From positions 1 to 64,000 of the forward strand of contig JAFUYQ010000017.1 of the NCBI GenBank assembly GCA_017470485.1: 64,000 nt of DNA. The letters are read 5' to 3'. A model generated the notes under the pieces. The model was not told the origin of the DNA, ran no database searches, and saw only the letters and a program-made list of their open reading frames with translations. Of this stretch, positions 8,256 through 16,178 are shown in pieces (the stretch's first letter is position 1; each line of letters starts with the position of its first letter). The stretch comes from Synergistaceae bacterium (GTDB lineage: Bacteria; Synergistota; Synergistia; Synergistales; Aminobacteriaceae). Position numbers and translations under genes: made by a program.

Positions 8256-10067
8256 CTACATGTTGATGATGTTCATGATTGACTGCTGGTTCTGCTGGAC
8301 ATGTGTGAGCATTGAGTTGCCGGTCTGGCTCAGAATCTGGAGCTTCACGAAGTCCATGTATTCAAGTGCCATGTCAGCGTCTTTAATTCTGCTTTCAGAT
8401 TCGCGCATGTGCAGGCTTGTCTGAGTGAGGCTGTTAGTGTTGTACTCAAGTTCATTCTGGTACGCTCCAAGTTTTGAACGCTGAATACTGACCTTCCTTA
8501 TCGCGTTGTCAAGAAGTGTTATTGACCGTGAGGCATTCTCCCTCGAAGTAACGTCTACCGCGTCAACACCGAGTGATTCATATCTCATATCGCCGATGTT
8601 CACGTAAATATCCTCGCCGCGCCCCTGACCTATCTGGAATGCCGTACTTCTGTCCTGAAGATGAAGAGTAGTCTGATAGGGCTGAGCCTCGCTTCCGAGA
8701 ACGTAGCATTTTGAATTTTCGTCCCATGATGATTTAACGTTGGCCATGTTATCGAACTCAACATCAGCATTAGGGTGAATTACGCCTGCAATGACATTGC
8801 CGTTAGTGGGAACATTTTTGGCGAGTACTTTTCCTGTATGAGCGTCATAAACTGAGGCAGTGAATAAATTTTCCTCAGCCCCCTGAATCGTATTGAGTCC
8901 CAGAGCGTTGATTAAGTCCTCATTGTCGGCAGTGAATGTTAATTCACCGGCTTTTCCGGCGACTGCACTGCGTATAACGATAGTGCCTTTTCTCGTCTGA
9001 AGGCCGCTGTCGGCCATAACAGGATTGTCATTTGAATCAAGAATTATCCCGTTTGAGTCGCGCTGGTACATCTTGACGCTTTCTGTTGCAAAGACTGACT
9101 CCGATGTCCCCTGAGTACCGTCTGCAATCGTACAGAAATTCTCCCTGTTGTCAGTGTATTGAGCCTGTCCCAAATCATCAGCGATTGCGTCATTAATCTT
9201 TTTCCTGAGATCATCAATAGTATCGCCGCCGTAGACAACAACGTTAGCGGTTTTCCCGTCCCCCTGAGTTATCTTTATGGTTTGAGGTTCGGCGAAGAAT
9301 GATACACCGCTTGCGTTCCTGAAGGATTTTATTTGCTCAAGAGTTGCAGGGTATACTTTCTTGTCGGTTACGGCGACTTCGATTTCTACGGGATTTCCTG
9401 AAGCGTCGGTGATGATGTTTCCGTTTTCGTCTCTTTTGGGTGCTTTCTCGACGACGGGCGTTTCCTCAACGGTATCGAGGTCAATGATATTGCTTTTCTG
9501 AACTTGGCCTTTACCGGCTTTAGCGCGGATTTCTATTTTGTAGTTTCCCTCAGTGGCTTTCCGCTGTCCGTATTTGTCCGTTACGGTTATAGCCCCTGAG
9601 AGTTTAAGACTAGTAGTGGATTTATCGGACGACCATTGAGCCGTTGAGCTTCCGTCGAGAAGTCTTTTTCCGTTGAAGGTAGTTGAGGCCACTGCGCTGT
9701 CAATATTTTTTCTGAGTTCGTCAATTTCCTGCTGAATATAACTTCTGTCCTGAGCCGTTAAAGAATCGTTGGCTGCCTGAACTGAAAGTTCCCTCATTCT
9801 CTGAAGAACCGAATTAATTTGACTGAGGCCGCCCTCAGCAGTCTGAAGCATGGATATACCGTCCTGAGAATTTCGAATTGCGCGGTCAACTCCGGCAGCC
9901 TGTGCCGAAATGCTCATACCCATTGCGAACCCTGCCGCGTCATCGGCAGCCGCCGCCGCCTTCAAACCTGTTGAAAGAGCGCGTGAAGTCTTCTCGATAG
10001 CTTTGTTAGTGGCAGTAATGGCATTATAAGTTAGATTTATGGTGTTGCCTGTATTGCCTATCATCAT
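8256..10067 (-). CDS. fliC: Flagellin
   Basis: Structural subunit of the flagellar filament, exported by the flagellar type III system. In the 603-residue protein the conserved D0/D1 N-terminus (residues 1-150) contains LSTGLKAAAAADDAAGFA, ISMLQTAEGGL and MRELSVQAAND. The C-terminus has LGAYQNELEY.TNSL, ESRIKDADMALE and a final QQNQQSIMNIINM. Between them lies a variable, surface-exposed insert of about 350 residues, longer than in many flagellins. No signal peptide, as expected. AGGAGG lies 14 bases before the ATG, and a candidate sigma-28 promoter lies further upstream. No other flagellar gene is in the window; an acyltransferase and an SGNH-like gene lie directly upstream. Confidence 0.96.
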   Translation of the reverse strand: MMIGNTGNTINLTYNAITATNKAIEKTSRALSTGLKAAAAADDAAGFAMGMSISAQAAGVDRAIRNSQDGISMLQTAEGGLSQINSVLQRMRELSVQAANDSLTAQDRSYIQQEIDELRKNIDSAVASTTFNGKRLLDGSSTAQWSSDKSTTSLKLSGAITVTDKYGQRKATEGNYKIEIRAKAGKGQVQKSNIIDLDTVEETPVVEKAPKRDENGNIITDASGNPVEIEVAVTDKKVYPATLEQIKSFRNASGVSFFAEPQTIKITQGDGKTANVVVYGGDTIDDLRKKINDAIADDLGQAQYTDNRENFCTIADGTQGTSESVFATESVKMYQRDSNGIILDSNDNPVMADSGLQTRKGTIVIRSAVAGKAGELTFTADNEDLINALGLNTIQGAEENLFTASVYDAHTGKVLAKNVPTNGNVIAGVIHPNADVEFDNMANVKSSWDENSKCYVLGSEAQPYQTTLHLQDRSTAFQIGQGRGEDIYVNIGDMRYESLGVDAVDVTSRENASRSITLLDNAIRKVSIQRSKLGAYQNELEYNTNSLTQTSLHMRESESRIKDADMALEYMDFVKLQILSQTGNSMLTHVQQNQQSIMNIINM

Positions 10068-10113
10068 GATAAATTTTTACGCCTCCTGCTGAAAAGTTAT
10101 AGCTTCTTTTTGA

Positions 10114-10141
10114 GTTTCGGCGCGCAAGGCGAAAATTTTTA
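10114..10141 (-). promoter_or_regulatory. Candidate sigma-28 (FliA-type) promoter for flagellin
   Basis: On the reverse strand TAAA, 16 bases, then GCCGAAAC resembles the flagellar consensus TAAA-N15-GCCGATAA. It lies about 50 bases before the flagellin start and overlaps the last codon of the upstream SGNH-like gene. The spacer is one base longer than the consensus and two of eight -10 bases differ. Confidence 0.4.
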
Positions 10142-10885
10142 CTGCAACTTTTCATATTCTTCTGCCTGCTGTTTCAGCAATGAGATGAACTCTTTTGCGT
10201 TTTCACGGGTTACTTTCACACCGAAGCCCTGACGCTGAAGTTTGGGGTATGATTTGCCGCTGCACATGATGTCGATTATGAGGTCGCCGACTTCCGCTTT
10301 GTAGTGACTCGTTTCGAGATAATTATCGTTGTTCAAGGTTACATCATTGAGTCCGCTGAAGTTCCAGAAATCTGTTATCTTTGCAAAACCTTCGAGAAAC
10401 TCAAGATAATTTTCCTGAACGGAAGCCCTATAAGTAACATTGTGTACGGGATTTGTGAATAATATAAACTCAATGTCATACTCTTCACAAATCTTGACAA
10501 TTTCCTGCACATCTTTGAGTGCGTTAGGCAGGATATTCTCATTAGCAGTTTTACCTACTGAGGGTTCTAATTTATCTTTTTCCCAGTCGATTGTTGCGGC
10601 TCGGCCATACTCACACCACCAGCCGTACTTATAAAAAATTTCATTATTCCGCGTGTTGGGCTTTGTGAAGAAATACCATAAAGAACACAAGGCATCAAAA
10701 GGCTGTAAATACAAGCTGTAAAAATGTTCTCTGTCGGTTAAATACTCGTACGGGCAGAAAATTCCTTGATCAATGTGTCCCTCCGGATTAGCAGTAGAAG
10801 ACGACCCGTCAATGCCAATGTAAATTCTTCGAGGACGTATTCCATTCTTCAAATTGTATCTTATCCGTATGGATAGCTCCGACAC
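10139..10885 (-). CDS. SGNH/AlgX-type acyltransferase partner, C-terminal part (frameshifted gene)
   Basis: A 248-codon frame that continues the gene starting at 11093 in another frame. Its useful text begins YNLKNGIRPRRIYIGIDGSS, which matches the middle of the SGNH-like proteins found beside MBOAT O-acyltransferases in polysaccharide acetylation loci. It continues with IEFILFTNPVHNVTY and NNDNYLETSHYKAEVGDLIID; the late Ser/His region would form the catalytic half. The nominal GTG start at 10885 has no convincing ribosome site and lies inside the other part. I read this as one gene broken by a frameshift and probably a small deletion, or an assembly error. Confidence 0.6.
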   Translation of the reverse strand: MSELSIRIRYNLKNGIRPRRIYIGIDGSSSTANPEGHIDQGIFCPYEYLTDREHFYSLYLQPFDALCSLWYFFTKPNTRNNEIFYKYGWWCEYGRAATIDWEKDKLEPSVGKTANENILPNALKDVQEIVKICEEYDIEFILFTNPVHNVTYRASVQENYLEFLEGFAKITDFWNFSGLNDVTLNNDNYLETSHYKAEVGDLIIDIMCSGKSYPKLQRQGFGVKVTRENAKEFISLLKQQAEEYEKLQ

Positions 10886-11093
10886 GTGATGACCCCAGCA
10901 TGAAACTGTTGTATCTGTCAGGGTGATTCAGGATATGTTGAGTTTTGATGTAATGGTCATTAGCTGCTACGCCGGTAAATCTCATGTTTTCGACATGAAA
11001 GACATTGAACGGATCAATCATGTACGGGAACACGAACTGCAAAAGCAAAACGTACGTGAGAAAAATTGAAATCTTTGCCAGAAACTTCTTCAT
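10809..11093 (-). CDS. SGNH/AlgX-type acyltransferase partner, N-terminal part (frameshifted gene)
   Basis: The 94-codon N-terminal part contains one signal-anchor helix (ISIFLTYVLLLQFVFPYMI) and the Asp-Pro-Phe-Asn-Val-Phe box. It also has NSFMLGSSRVGAI, whose GSSR supplies the catalytic-serine motif of this SGNH family. After HTDKI the frame drifts into unrelated text and stops, while the next frame picks up the family sequence. The segment of roughly 25 residues that usually joins GSSR to the LKNG motif is absent. It lies 15 bases downstream of the MBOAT gene, in the same operon, and would act with it in the periplasm to O-acetylate a glycan. Confidence 0.6.
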   Translation of the reverse strand: MKKFLAKISIFLTYVLLLQFVFPYMIDPFNVFHVENMRFTGVAANDHYIKTQHILNHPDRYNSFMLGSSRVGAIHTDKIQFEEWNTSSKNLHWH

Positions 11094-11108
11094 CGCTTAT
11101 TCCTCCAG

Positions 11109-12548
11109 TTAGAATTGAAAATACACAAATTCCGTATTGCTGACAGACCTGAAGAAAATTATCAAAGTCAGCAGACCAAAGTAAAAAGCATATCGCGCAA
11201 CAGAGTTTGTTACCTTTGAAACATCTGTTATAACATCATTCTTCAGCGAGAAGTAATCAAAAACTGACAGAACGCAAAGCGGAAAACAGAGTGAAAACAA
11301 GTTAAGTTTGCTCATGCCGATATTACTGAATCCGTCATGAAGATAAGCTATTACAGTTCCAATTCCATTGCATATGTTTGAGAATGCGTAAACGGCCTCA
11401 GAAAAGTTTTGAGTTCTGAAGAACACCCACGCAAACATACAGAACGTAAACGTCCCAATCACTCTCACAGTCCTAGAGAATCCATGAGGCTCATACCGCT
11501 TCGGGACAAACGCATTCTCAATAACCTGTGCAAGCCCGTGAACCGCTCCCCACACAACAAACGTCCAGTTCGCCCCATGCCACAGCCCTGACACAATGAA
11601 CGTTATCATCAAATTCGCATTGTGCCTCAGCTTTCCGCACCTGTTGCCCCCTAGCGGTATGTACACATAATCCCTGAACCATGTCGATAACGAGATATGC
11701 CACCTGCTCCAAAATTCCCTGATACTCGCCGAGAAGTAAGGACTCTTGAAGTTCTCCATTAGCTCAATCCCGAACAGCTTTGCACAGCCCCTCGCAATGT
11801 CAGAGTACCCGGAGAAGTCGCAGTAAATCTGAACCGTGAAGAAGAACGCCGCCAATACCAGCGCAAAACCTCTGTAACTGTAAACATCGTTGAATACCCT
11901 GTCAGAATAGACCGCCACGACATCAGCAACACAAAGTTTCTTGAAGAAGCCCCAAGTCATTAACTTCGTTCCGTATGTGGCCTGCTCGTAATTAAATTCA
12001 TGAGCCGCCTTTATCTGAGGCAGAAGGTTACTCGTCCTCTCAATCGGCCCTGCAACTAATTGCGGAAAGAACGATATGAACGCCGCGTAAATCCCGAAAT
12101 GTTTCTCGGCTTTAACCTCGCTCCTGTAGACATCAATGACATAAGCCAGCGTCTGGAACGTGTAGAACGAAATCCCGACCGGCAAAATCAGTTTCAATGT
12201 CATCGGGTGAAGTTTCAGCCCGAACAAGTTCATGAAGTTTATGAAATTTTCGGAGAAGAAATTGAAGTACTTGAAGACGAAAAGCACTCCCAGACATGAA
12301 ACTAACGTGAATGTGAGTATGAATTTCTTTACCGGCCTGCTGTCGCGGTAACGCTCAAGGAAAATAGCGGCAAAGTACGAAATCACTGTTGTGAATAAAA
12401 TCAGCACAATGTACTTAACATTCCAGCTCATGTAGAACCAGTAGCTTGCGATGAGGATTAACAGCCATCTGAACCGCTGGGGAACTGACCAGTAAAGCCC
12501 GAAAACAATCGGCAAAAATACTCCGAACTGCCAAGAATTAAACAGCAT
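11109..12548 (-). CDS. MBOAT family O-acyltransferase (AlgI/DltB-like)
   Basis: Multi-pass membrane O-acyltransferase that passes acetyl groups across the membrane for polysaccharide acetylation. The 479 residues carry the AlgI-type signatures LPVGISFYTFQTLAYVIDVYR, FPQLVAGPIER, QIYCDFSGYSDIARG, FWSRWHISLSTWFRDY and SGLWHGANW. The two key histidines are near residues 284 and 324. Length and start match the family (MLFNSWQF.VFLP). It is followed by an SGNH-type partner gene that appears broken, and then by flagellin. The acceptor may be a surface polysaccharide; the gene order alone does not show that flagellin glycans are the target. Confidence 0.93.
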   Translation of the reverse strand: MLFNSWQFGVFLPIVFGLYWSVPQRFRWLLILIASYWFYMSWNVKYIVLILFTTVISYFAAIFLERYRDSRPVKKFILTFTLVSCLGVLFVFKYFNFFSENFINFMNLFGLKLHPMTLKLILPVGISFYTFQTLAYVIDVYRSEVKAEKHFGIYAAFISFFPQLVAGPIERTSNLLPQIKAAHEFNYEQATYGTKLMTWGFFKKLCVADVVAVYSDRVFNDVYSYRGFALVLAAFFFTVQIYCDFSGYSDIARGCAKLFGIELMENFKSPYFSASIREFWSRWHISLSTWFRDYVYIPLGGNRCGKLRHNANLMITFIVSGLWHGANWTFVVWGAVHGLAQVIENAFVPKRYEPHGFSRTVRVIGTFTFCMFAWVFFRTQNFSEAVYAFSNICNGIGTVIAYLHDGFSNIGMSKLNLFSLCFPLCVLSVFDYFSLKNDVITDVSKVTNSVARYAFYFGLLTLIIFFRSVSNTEFVYFQF

Positions 12549-12610
12549 GGCAGTACCTCTCTGGAAATGTTAATGAATTGTTGTGTTGGAAATTTAGTGT
12601 AGAGTTACGG

Positions 12611-12669
12611 ACGAGGCACGAGGCACGAGGCACGAGGCACGAGGCACGAGGCACGAGGCACGAGGCACA
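12611..12669. repeat. Tandem heptamer repeat, eight copies of CGAGGCA
   Basis: Eight perfect head-to-tail copies of CGAGGCA occupy 12612-12667, in the gap between the MBOAT gene and the DEAD-box helicase terminator. Seven-base units do not preserve a reading frame. The array is non-coding and about 60 bases upstream of the MBOAT start on its strand, so copy-number change could affect that gene's promoter or leader. Confidence 0.95.
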
Positions 12670-12766
12670 TTATACTGATTTGCGCTCAATTATGTCAATA
12701 CTCCCTTCAACGTAAATTTTTCATGGTGATTATGGCTGGTATTGTATCATATTCATTCTTTCCTGC

Positions 12767-12798
12767 AAAAAAAGAAGCGGAGTTACTCAGACCGCTTC
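12767..12798 (-). terminator. Terminator after the DEAD-box helicase operon
   Basis: On the reverse strand a GAAGCGG / CCGCTTC stem is followed by seven T residues, 30 bases after the helicase stop. Confidence 0.88.
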
Positions 12799-12828
12799 CC
12801 TGATTTAATGCAGAAAATTAACAGCCCG

Positions 12829-14442
12829 TTATCTCCGTCTCCTGTTCTCCTCGTCCGGAAACAATCCGAATTTCGACAGCCCTGCTATTCCATTCTCAAG
12901 CCTCGACACCGCAAGCGGCATCAACTCAACAATTACATGATTATCCTTCAGCCTTATTGCCCCGACCTCAGAACGTTCAACCTTCAGCGCACGGCACATC
13001 GCGTTCAGAACATGGCCGACATTTTGAGCCTGACTGCTCCTGAAACGCTTGAATGCTCCTTTAGGCTTCGAGGCTTTTACTGCTCCTTTTGACTGAAGTT
13101 TAGGACGCTGGGAAGGCTTTTTGTTACGGCGTTCCTGTTCTCGCTGAAGTTCGCGGTCTAATGAATATCCCTTGTTTCGTGTACTCAAAACCGCAAGCAG
13201 CTTCGCAATTATCACTTTAGCTTCCGCACGGGTCATTAAATCCTCAGCCCACTTAACGCACTCCCCGTAATCCGCGTCTATAGGCGAGGCAAAAATTTCC
13301 TGTTCCGCCGAATCCCTCCATGCGCTCCTGATTTTCTCAATTCCCGGAATATCAAGCCATTCGGTTTTTATGTTAGTTCCTCTGAGCATTTCCTTGAAGC
13401 GTCCTATCTCAGGCGGTGCGAGAAGGACTATATTCACTCCCTCATGCCCTGCACGTCCGGTTCTTCCGCTCCTGTGAATGAATGTCTCGCGGTCGTCAGG
13501 AAGTCCGAGCTGTATTACATGGCTCACTCCCTCGATGTCGAGTCCTCTTGCCGCAACGTTAGTCGCTACGAGGCATGGAACTGAGCCGGATTTGAACGAG
13601 GCTAAAACGGCGTTGCGCTCGCTCTGAGTCATATCGCCTTGCAATGCCGCCGCGCTGAAACCGTGATCCTGAAGTCTCTGCGCAATCTCAATCGATTCCA
13701 TTTTAGTGTGGCAGAATACTAATGACCTCGAAGGGTGTTCCCATAGTAAAATGTCTACAAGCCCTTCAAATCTTTTCTGAGACGGAATCCTGTAAACCCT
13801 GTGGGTAATATCATCATGCTGTTCGCCCTCGTCATCAACCGCGAGAGTAACAGGGTCATTCAAATAGCGTCCTGCAAGTTCACGGACTTCGGGTGGCATT
13901 GTCGCCGAGAAAAGCCATCGTCTTCCGGCAGGTATAGCGTCAAGTATCGCTTCAAGTTCCTCGCGGAAACCCATATCGAGCATTAAGTCGCCCTCATCGA
14001 GTACAACGCTGTGAATCTCGTCAGTCTTCAGTGTACCGCGCTGAATGTGATCTCTAACACGTCCGGGAGTTCCGGCGATTACGGCAGTACCGTGCCTTAA
14101 TGCTTTGAGCTGCGGAACGATGTCCATACCGCCGACCAGCGAGGCGCATGAAATCTTGAGGAAACGGCCGAGATATTCAGCTTCATCAGCGGTTTGCTGA
14201 GCGAGTTCACGGGTTGGCGCGAGAATGAGAATTTGAGGATTGCGCTCGCCGACTTTCATTTCCTGCATTAATGGGAGAAGGAATGCGAGAGTTTTTCCTG
14301 AACCTGTTTTAGCGCGGACGATTAAGTCGTTGTTCCAGTCTTCGGAAAGCACTCTGTCCTGAACTTCCATAGGTGTTGCGAAGCCGTGTTCATTAAGGGC
14401 GGAAAGAAGTTCTTTCCTGAGACCGTATGAGTTGAAATCCAA
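12829..14442 (-). CDS. DEAD-box ATP-dependent RNA helicase (CshA/DeaD-like)
   Basis: RNA helicase for structured RNA or ribosome assembly. The 537-residue protein has the full motif set: Q motif (GFATPMEVQ), motif I AKTGSGKT, PTRELAQQ, motif II, motif III SAT, VATNVAARGLDIEGV and HRSGRTGRAG. A basic linker and a C-terminal domain (VGHVLNAMCRALKVERSEVGAIRL) resemble the DbpA/CsdA RNA-binding domain. Motif II reads DEGD (VVLDEGDLMLDMGF) rather than DEAD, an unusual substitution. It is the last gene of a five-gene run on this strand, 39 bases after the YkgJ-like gene, and ends at a strong terminator. Confidence 0.93.
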   Translation of the reverse strand: MDFNSYGLRKELLSALNEHGFATPMEVQDRVLSEDWNNDLIVRAKTGSGKTLAFLLPLMQEMKVGERNPQILILAPTRELAQQTADEAEYLGRFLKISCASLVGGMDIVPQLKALRHGTAVIAGTPGRVRDHIQRGTLKTDEIHSVVLDEGDLMLDMGFREELEAILDAIPAGRRWLFSATMPPEVRELAGRYLNDPVTLAVDDEGEQHDDITHRVYRIPSQKRFEGLVDILLWEHPSRSLVFCHTKMESIEIAQRLQDHGFSAAALQGDMTQSERNAVLASFKSGSVPCLVATNVAARGLDIEGVSHVIQLGLPDDRETFIHRSGRTGRAGHEGVNIVLLAPPEIGRFKEMLRGTNIKTEWLDIPGIEKIRSAWRDSAEQEIFASPIDADYGECVKWAEDLMTRAEAKVIIAKLLAVLSTRNKGYSLDRELQREQERRNKKPSQRPKLQSKGAVKASKPKGAFKRFRSSQAQNVGHVLNAMCRALKVERSEVGAIRLKDNHVIVELMPLAVSRLENGIAGLSKFGLFPDEENRRRR

Positions 14443-14481
14443 AATTATTTACTCCTCCAAATTTTTGTCGCTAACGGTGTA

Positions 14482-14748
14482 TTATCGCACATTCTCACGG
14501 TTAAGTTTCTTAATTTTACGGCAGGCATTGAGATTCATGTCAATAAATTCATCAGGTGTCATTATATTTTTGAAGAAAGCGTCATACATTTCGGAAGTGT
14601 TGCAGATTAACGGCCTCGAATCGTAGATTGAGCAGAGGTTATCATGAAGATGAACACATACCCCGTCGCCCCTGTCGAAATCATGAAGCGCGGAAATGCC
14701 GCCGATCATTCGACAGCATAAACCGCACTTATCACACGGGAAGTTCAC
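14482..14748 (-). CDS. YkgJ-family cysteine cluster protein
   Basis: An 88-residue protein with the YkgJ/Fli-type cysteine cluster: PCDKCGLCC (Cys5, Cys8, Cys11, Cys12), then GVCVHL, NLCSIYDSRPLIC and a last cysteine near residue 76. Such proteins are thought to bind zinc or an iron-sulfur cluster; no enzymatic role is established. Its ATG overlaps the stop of the upstream glycine-zipper gene (ATGA), so it is translationally coupled to that unknown operon, with the helicase next. Confidence 0.85.
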   Translation of the reverse strand: MNFPCDKCGLCCRMIGGISALHDFDRGDGVCVHLHDNLCSIYDSRPLICNTSEMYDAFFKNIMTPDEFIDMNLNACRKIKKLNRENVR

Positions 14749-15743
14749 GCCGGTAACGCAGCTCTTACTGAGTTTGCGGCAGTGAGTGATTCTGGAGTGA
14801 GTTTGCCGTCCTCAGTGAGTATCGGGGTGTCGAGGATTGTCTTAACGGCTTTAGCGAGTGATGCCGCTGAGGCTGTAACTTTCTTTGCGCCATCACTGAA
14901 TCTTCTGTAGTCCGTTCCGTAAGTGTTAATAGCGGTGCGCATTCCGTTGTTAGCGTCGTGAAGGAGCGAGTCGAGACGTATCAACAGCCTCTCGAACATG
15001 TATGAGCGTCTTCGTATTCCGTTGCAGAGGGTAGCGGCATTCTCCATTTCCTCGCGGAACTTTTTGGCCTCTGAAAGATTACTGTAGGCGTTATCAAGAT
15101 TCTTGCTTGCGCTTGACCCCATGAACAATCCTAAGACTGCCAGTGCCGGAGCGGCTACAAGTCCTCCGAGAACGGCCATACCTCCAGCCATTCCCAAACC
15201 GCCGGCCGCTAAACTTCCTCCGCCCAGAAACGCAAGAGTCGCATTTGTTGCCGCCGCCCCTGCCAAGCCTGAAATGGCAGCCCCTGTTGACGCAGTACCG
15301 AGAGCCATTACGCCGCTGTATGCTCCGAAAGCCGTCAACGCTCCGGCAACCGTACCTGTAGCGGTTCCGCCGAGAATTGAACCGGCAAAGTCGCTCATCT
15401 CTCTCAGCCCCTTCAATTCCTGAGCGTCTATCCTGAATTTAGCGAACTCCTCAAGTCCCGGTGTTCCTCTGAAGTCAACGTTCTTTATTTGCGAGAACGT
15501 GTCGAGAAATCCCCTTATGCTTCCGTCAAGAACAGAGGCTTTCTTCGTTCCGAGTGCCTTTAGTGATTCACCGCTTGCGTCCTTGCACGTTGTGATTCTC
15601 TTTTTTGCTGATGAGACTATATCATTTGCGCGCTCGTTAATATCGCTGGCCTTGCTGTTGTCCGCGATTGCCCCGATAGTTTTTCCTGCTCCGAAGAGGC
15701 CTGTAACTCCTATTGCTGCCCACGCTAAAAGTGGTAATGGCAT
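14745..15743 (-). CDS. Glycine-rich membrane-inserting protein of unknown function
   Basis: A 332-residue protein with a short hydrophobic N-terminus (LLAWAAIGVTGLFGAG), a helical charged segment and a long Gly/Ala-rich hydrophobic block (about residues 118-215). That block reads MALGTASTGAAISGLAG and then ATNATLAFLGGGSLAAGG. A helical C-terminal region follows, with IRRRSYMFERLLIRLDSLL. This pattern (ALGTASTG.AI..L.G.AATNATLA.LGGGSLA) recurs in many bacterial hypothetical proteins whose function I do not know. Glycine-zipper blocks of this kind can insert into membranes. It is preceded 13 bases upstream by a small unknown gene and overlaps the YkgJ-like gene. Confidence 0.7.
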   Translation of the reverse strand: MPLPLLAWAAIGVTGLFGAGKTIGAIADNSKASDINERANDIVSSAKKRITTCKDASGESLKALGTKKASVLDGSIRGFLDTFSQIKNVDFRGTPGLEEFAKFRIDAQELKGLREMSDFAGSILGGTATGTVAGALTAFGAYSGVMALGTASTGAAISGLAGAAATNATLAFLGGGSLAAGGLGMAGGMAVLGGLVAAPALAVLGLFMGSSASKNLDNAYSNLSEAKKFREEMENAATLCNGIRRRSYMFERLLIRLDSLLHDANNGMRTAINTYGTDYRRFSDGAKKVTASAASLAKAVKTILDTPILTEDGKLTPESLTAANSVRAALPA

Positions 15744-15756
15744 GATTATTCCTCCT

Positions 15757-16161
15757 TTATCCTAACTCGATTAAGTCCTTGATACTCTTATCGAGGTCGT
15801 TTTTGTCTTTCTCGCTGTTAATCACCCTGTAAGTCTCTGCCGTGTCCTTCATCTCATAGAAGACTGTCTGGTCAATGTTCCATTTATGCGCAATGTTGAT
15901 GACTCGCTGCCTGTTCTGCGAGTTGTCCCAGCCATAGACGAACAATACTATTGACAACAGCCACATAGCTTGACGACGCTCCTTGTCGCGTTGTTCATCA
16001 AACCAGCACCGATTCTGTATATTCCTTTCGAGCTTCTCTATGATTGCGCTGATATTACGACTGTTGCTGAACTGGTCAGGATTCTGGAAGACATCTCTCA
16101 CCGTCTGCCAGTTATCCGAACTCTGACCGCTGACACTTGAGATTGTTATACCTACACTCAA
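15757..16161 (-). CDS. Small protein of unknown function in the HNH/glycine-zipper operon
   Basis: A 134-residue charged protein with one moderately hydrophobic segment near the middle (RRQAMWLLSIVLFVYGW) and an acidic/basic C-terminus (SEKDKNDLDKSIKDLIEL). I recognise no family. AGGAGGTG lies just before its start, and it sits tightly between the HNH/glycine-zipper gene (17 bases before) and the glycine-zipper gene (13 bases after), so it is almost certainly part of the same functional unit. It could be an immunity, adaptor or regulatory protein for its neighbours; that is a guess from position only. Confidence 0.65.
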   Translation of the reverse strand: MSVGITISSVSGQSSDNWQTVRDVFQNPDQFSNSRNISAIIEKLERNIQNRCWFDEQRDKERRQAMWLLSIVLFVYGWDNSQNRQRVINIAHKWNIDQTVFYEMKDTAETYRVINSEKDKNDLDKSIKDLIELG

Positions 16162-16178
16162 AATTTTTCACCTCCTCC

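Noticed and set aside
12611-12669. Repeat array considered as CRISPR
   Set aside because: Seven-base units without spacers; a simple tandem repeat, with no cas genes in the window.
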